Of a stretch of 64,000 nt of DNA, positions 62,826-64,000 are shown piece after piece (the stretch's first letter is position 1; each line of letters begins with the position of its first letter). The DNA is taken from assembly GCF_017794965.1 (NCBI RefSeq), contig NZ_CP051240.1, positions 372,001 through 436,000 on the forward strand, given 5' to 3'. The translations under genes and the position numbers were made by a program. The DNA is from Alcanivorax sp. (GTDB taxonomy: Bacteria > Pseudomonadota > Gammaproteobacteria > Pseudomonadales > Alcanivoracaceae). Under the pieces are notes generated by a model that was given only the letters and a program-made list of their open reading frames with translations, did no database searches and was not told where the DNA came from.

Positions 62826-63841
62826 TGCATGGAGGCAAGCAGGATATCCCCAGTACCGTCGATGTTCCTCATACACATCGGCCTGGGCGTCACTGTGGCA
62901 GTTCAGCTATCAGAGACCTGCTGGAGTTTCATGGGCTTAATTTGACGGAAGCTTTCTGCTTCGGGCTGGGTGCCGGGCTTGGTATTACTTATGTAGAAAT
63001 ACCAGGCACGGACACCCCGTTTATTGTCCATGTCCGTTCAATGGGATTTGAGGAAACGGTGTTCTCTACACTGGGCGTGCCGTTTCGCTGGGAAACTTGG
63101 CAAGATAAATGTGCTGCCGCCGATGCGCTGGATGCCCATCTTGATGCGGGGCGGCCTGCGCTTCTCTTAACTGATATTTTTTACCTTCCTTATTTCAAGA
63201 GCAGTACACATTTCCCCGGTCACGCCATCGTCGCCTGGCAGCGAGCCGAGAAGGGCGAGACGATGCTTGTTAGCGATACCGAGCGCCCAGGGCTTTTAGA
63301 GGTGCCTCGTGACAAGCTGGTTGAAGCCAGATTCTCCTTGTCGCCACCCTTTATCCATCATGGTTCATTGTTCGCACCCGAAAGTGTTTCGGTTCAGGTG
63401 TCTGCCGAGAACGTGCGCAGTGCGATTGTGAGGAATGCAGATAATCTCCTGCAAGGAAGCAGGAATCACGGTATTCAAGCGCTAACAACTTGGATCCAGG
63501 AACTTCCTCGCTGGAAGGCAGTGGATAAATGGCAATGGTTGCTCCGTTTTGCCTATCAAGTGATCGAGAAGCGTGGAACGGGGGGCGGCGGTTTTAGAGT
63601 GATGTATTCAGAATTTCTCGATGAGGCGAGTGAAATTGTTCCTGAAATACATGAGGCAGGCTTGGTCGAGTTGATGCGCACGAGTGCTGCGGCATGGTCC
63701 GCTCTGGCCGACTGCCTGCGAAAGGGATCCGAAAGTGAAACATTCCCTGAAGAAGCAATAACGGACGCCATTGAATCTGTACGTGCTGCAGAAACCCGAT
63801 ATGCGGATGCCGCTTTAACATTGTTATATAAAAGTTCCTAA
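62825..63841 (+). CDS. BtrH-like acyltransferase-fold protein with DUF4872
   Basis: 338 residues. The N-terminal BtrH-like domain shows GRHCGSSAIRDLLEFHG, with a Cys that may be catalytic, and GLGAGLGITYVEI. FPGHAIVAWQ supplies a His. The C-terminal DUF4872 part is helical (VMYSEFLDEASEI). BtrH transfers an acyl chain in butirosin synthesis; the role here is unknown. It is translationally coupled to the hydrolase gene. Confidence 0.75.
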   Translation: MHGGKQDIPSTVDVPHTHRPGRHCGSSAIRDLLEFHGLNLTEAFCFGLGAGLGITYVEIPGTDTPFIVHVRSMGFEETVFSTLGVPFRWETWQDKCAAADALDAHLDAGRPALLLTDIFYLPYFKSSTHFPGHAIVAWQRAEKGETMLVSDTERPGLLEVPRDKLVEARFSLSPPFIHHGSLFAPESVSVQVSAENVRSAIVRNADNLLQGSRNHGIQALTTWIQELPRWKAVDKWQWLLRFAYQVIEKRGTGGGGFRVMYSEFLDEASEIVPEIHEAGLVELMRTSAAAWSALADCLRKGSESETFPEEAITDAIESVRAAETRYADAALTLLYKSS

Positions 63842-63843
63842 CT

Positions 63844-64000
63844 ATGACAGCTGAAAAATCACTCCCGAGAGAACTGCTTGCTGCAAAGGCTTTTTTTGGT
63901 TCTGGACATCCGTTGTTTAATGCTTTTGGTATTGCAATGGATGACATTACTAACGATGGCGCCGTAATGAGTATGCCCTGTGTGGCAGAGGTTTGTGATC
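63844..64000 (+). CDS. Start of a probable hotdog-fold thioesterase gene (partial)
   Basis: Starts two bases after the BtrH-like gene and runs off the window. The visible 52 residues (PLFNAFGIAMDDITNDGAVM, then SMPCVAEVCD) resemble the beginning of PaaI-type thioesterases. Low certainty because of the short stretch. Confidence 0.45.
   Translation, partial: MTAEKSLPRELLAAKAFFGSGHPLFNAFGIAMDDITNDGAVMSMPCVAEVCD

Overview
The window looks like a gammaproteobacterial chromosome of the Alcanivorax / marine oil-degrader type. This is inferred from the gene order tsaE-amiB-mutL-miaA-hfq-hflX-hflK-hflC ... DUF2065-hisZ-purA, the GC-rich core codon use and the protein style; no rRNA or other taxonomic marker is present.

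Region 1 (1-9160) is core: cell-wall amidase, mismatch repair, tRNA modification, Hfq, HflX and the HflKC membrane complex. A 268-bp fold-back, MITE-like element sits between miaA and hfq. Region 2 (9160-27836) is an 18.7-kb accessory locus inserted between hflC and the DUF2065 gene, which are normally adjacent. It holds six co-directional exported proteins: a one-domain DUF11 protein, two long DUF11 repeat proteins, a 2087-residue DUF11/SdrD-like protein ending in a probable outer-membrane beta-barrel, an OmpA-type lipoprotein, and a 1600-residue GEVED/lectin/DUF11 protein. Shared N-terminal and C-terminal modules suggest one surface-display or fibre system, the most interesting candidate in the window. 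Region 3 (27837-30800) returns to core: DUF2065, hisZ and purA.

Region 4 (31149-37272) carries secreted phosphate-scavenging functions: a PhoX-like lipoprotein, a c-type-cytochrome-like lipoprotein and a PhoA-family phosphatase. The last two are divergent and each has its own Pho-box-like 18-mer. Two small unknown proteins follow.

Region 5 (about 37357-56640) is a mobile, mosaic island. Its left edge is a tRNA 3'-end remnant plus terminator. It then carries: (a) AlpA regulator, YagK/YfjJ (inovirus Gp2)-like Rep, HerA-like ATPase and a second Gp2-like Rep, with a large hairpin and iteron-like repeats; (b) umuDC diverging from a frameshifted SRAP gene across a perfect SOS box; (c) a candidate defence cluster of a DUF4365 nuclease-like protein, a PHP-SMC-like ATPase and a small zinc-ribbon protein; (d) two lipoproteins and an XRE repressor; (e) a plasmid/ICE-type recombination module (YqaJ exonuclease, DUF932, RadC and companions). 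No integrase or conjugation gene is visible, so the island probably continues past the window or is a remnant.

Region 6 (56987-64000) holds an RND efflux operon with its TetR regulator, divergent from an operon for a PF10118 metal-dependent hydrolase, a BtrH/DUF4872 protein and the start of a probable hotdog thioesterase.
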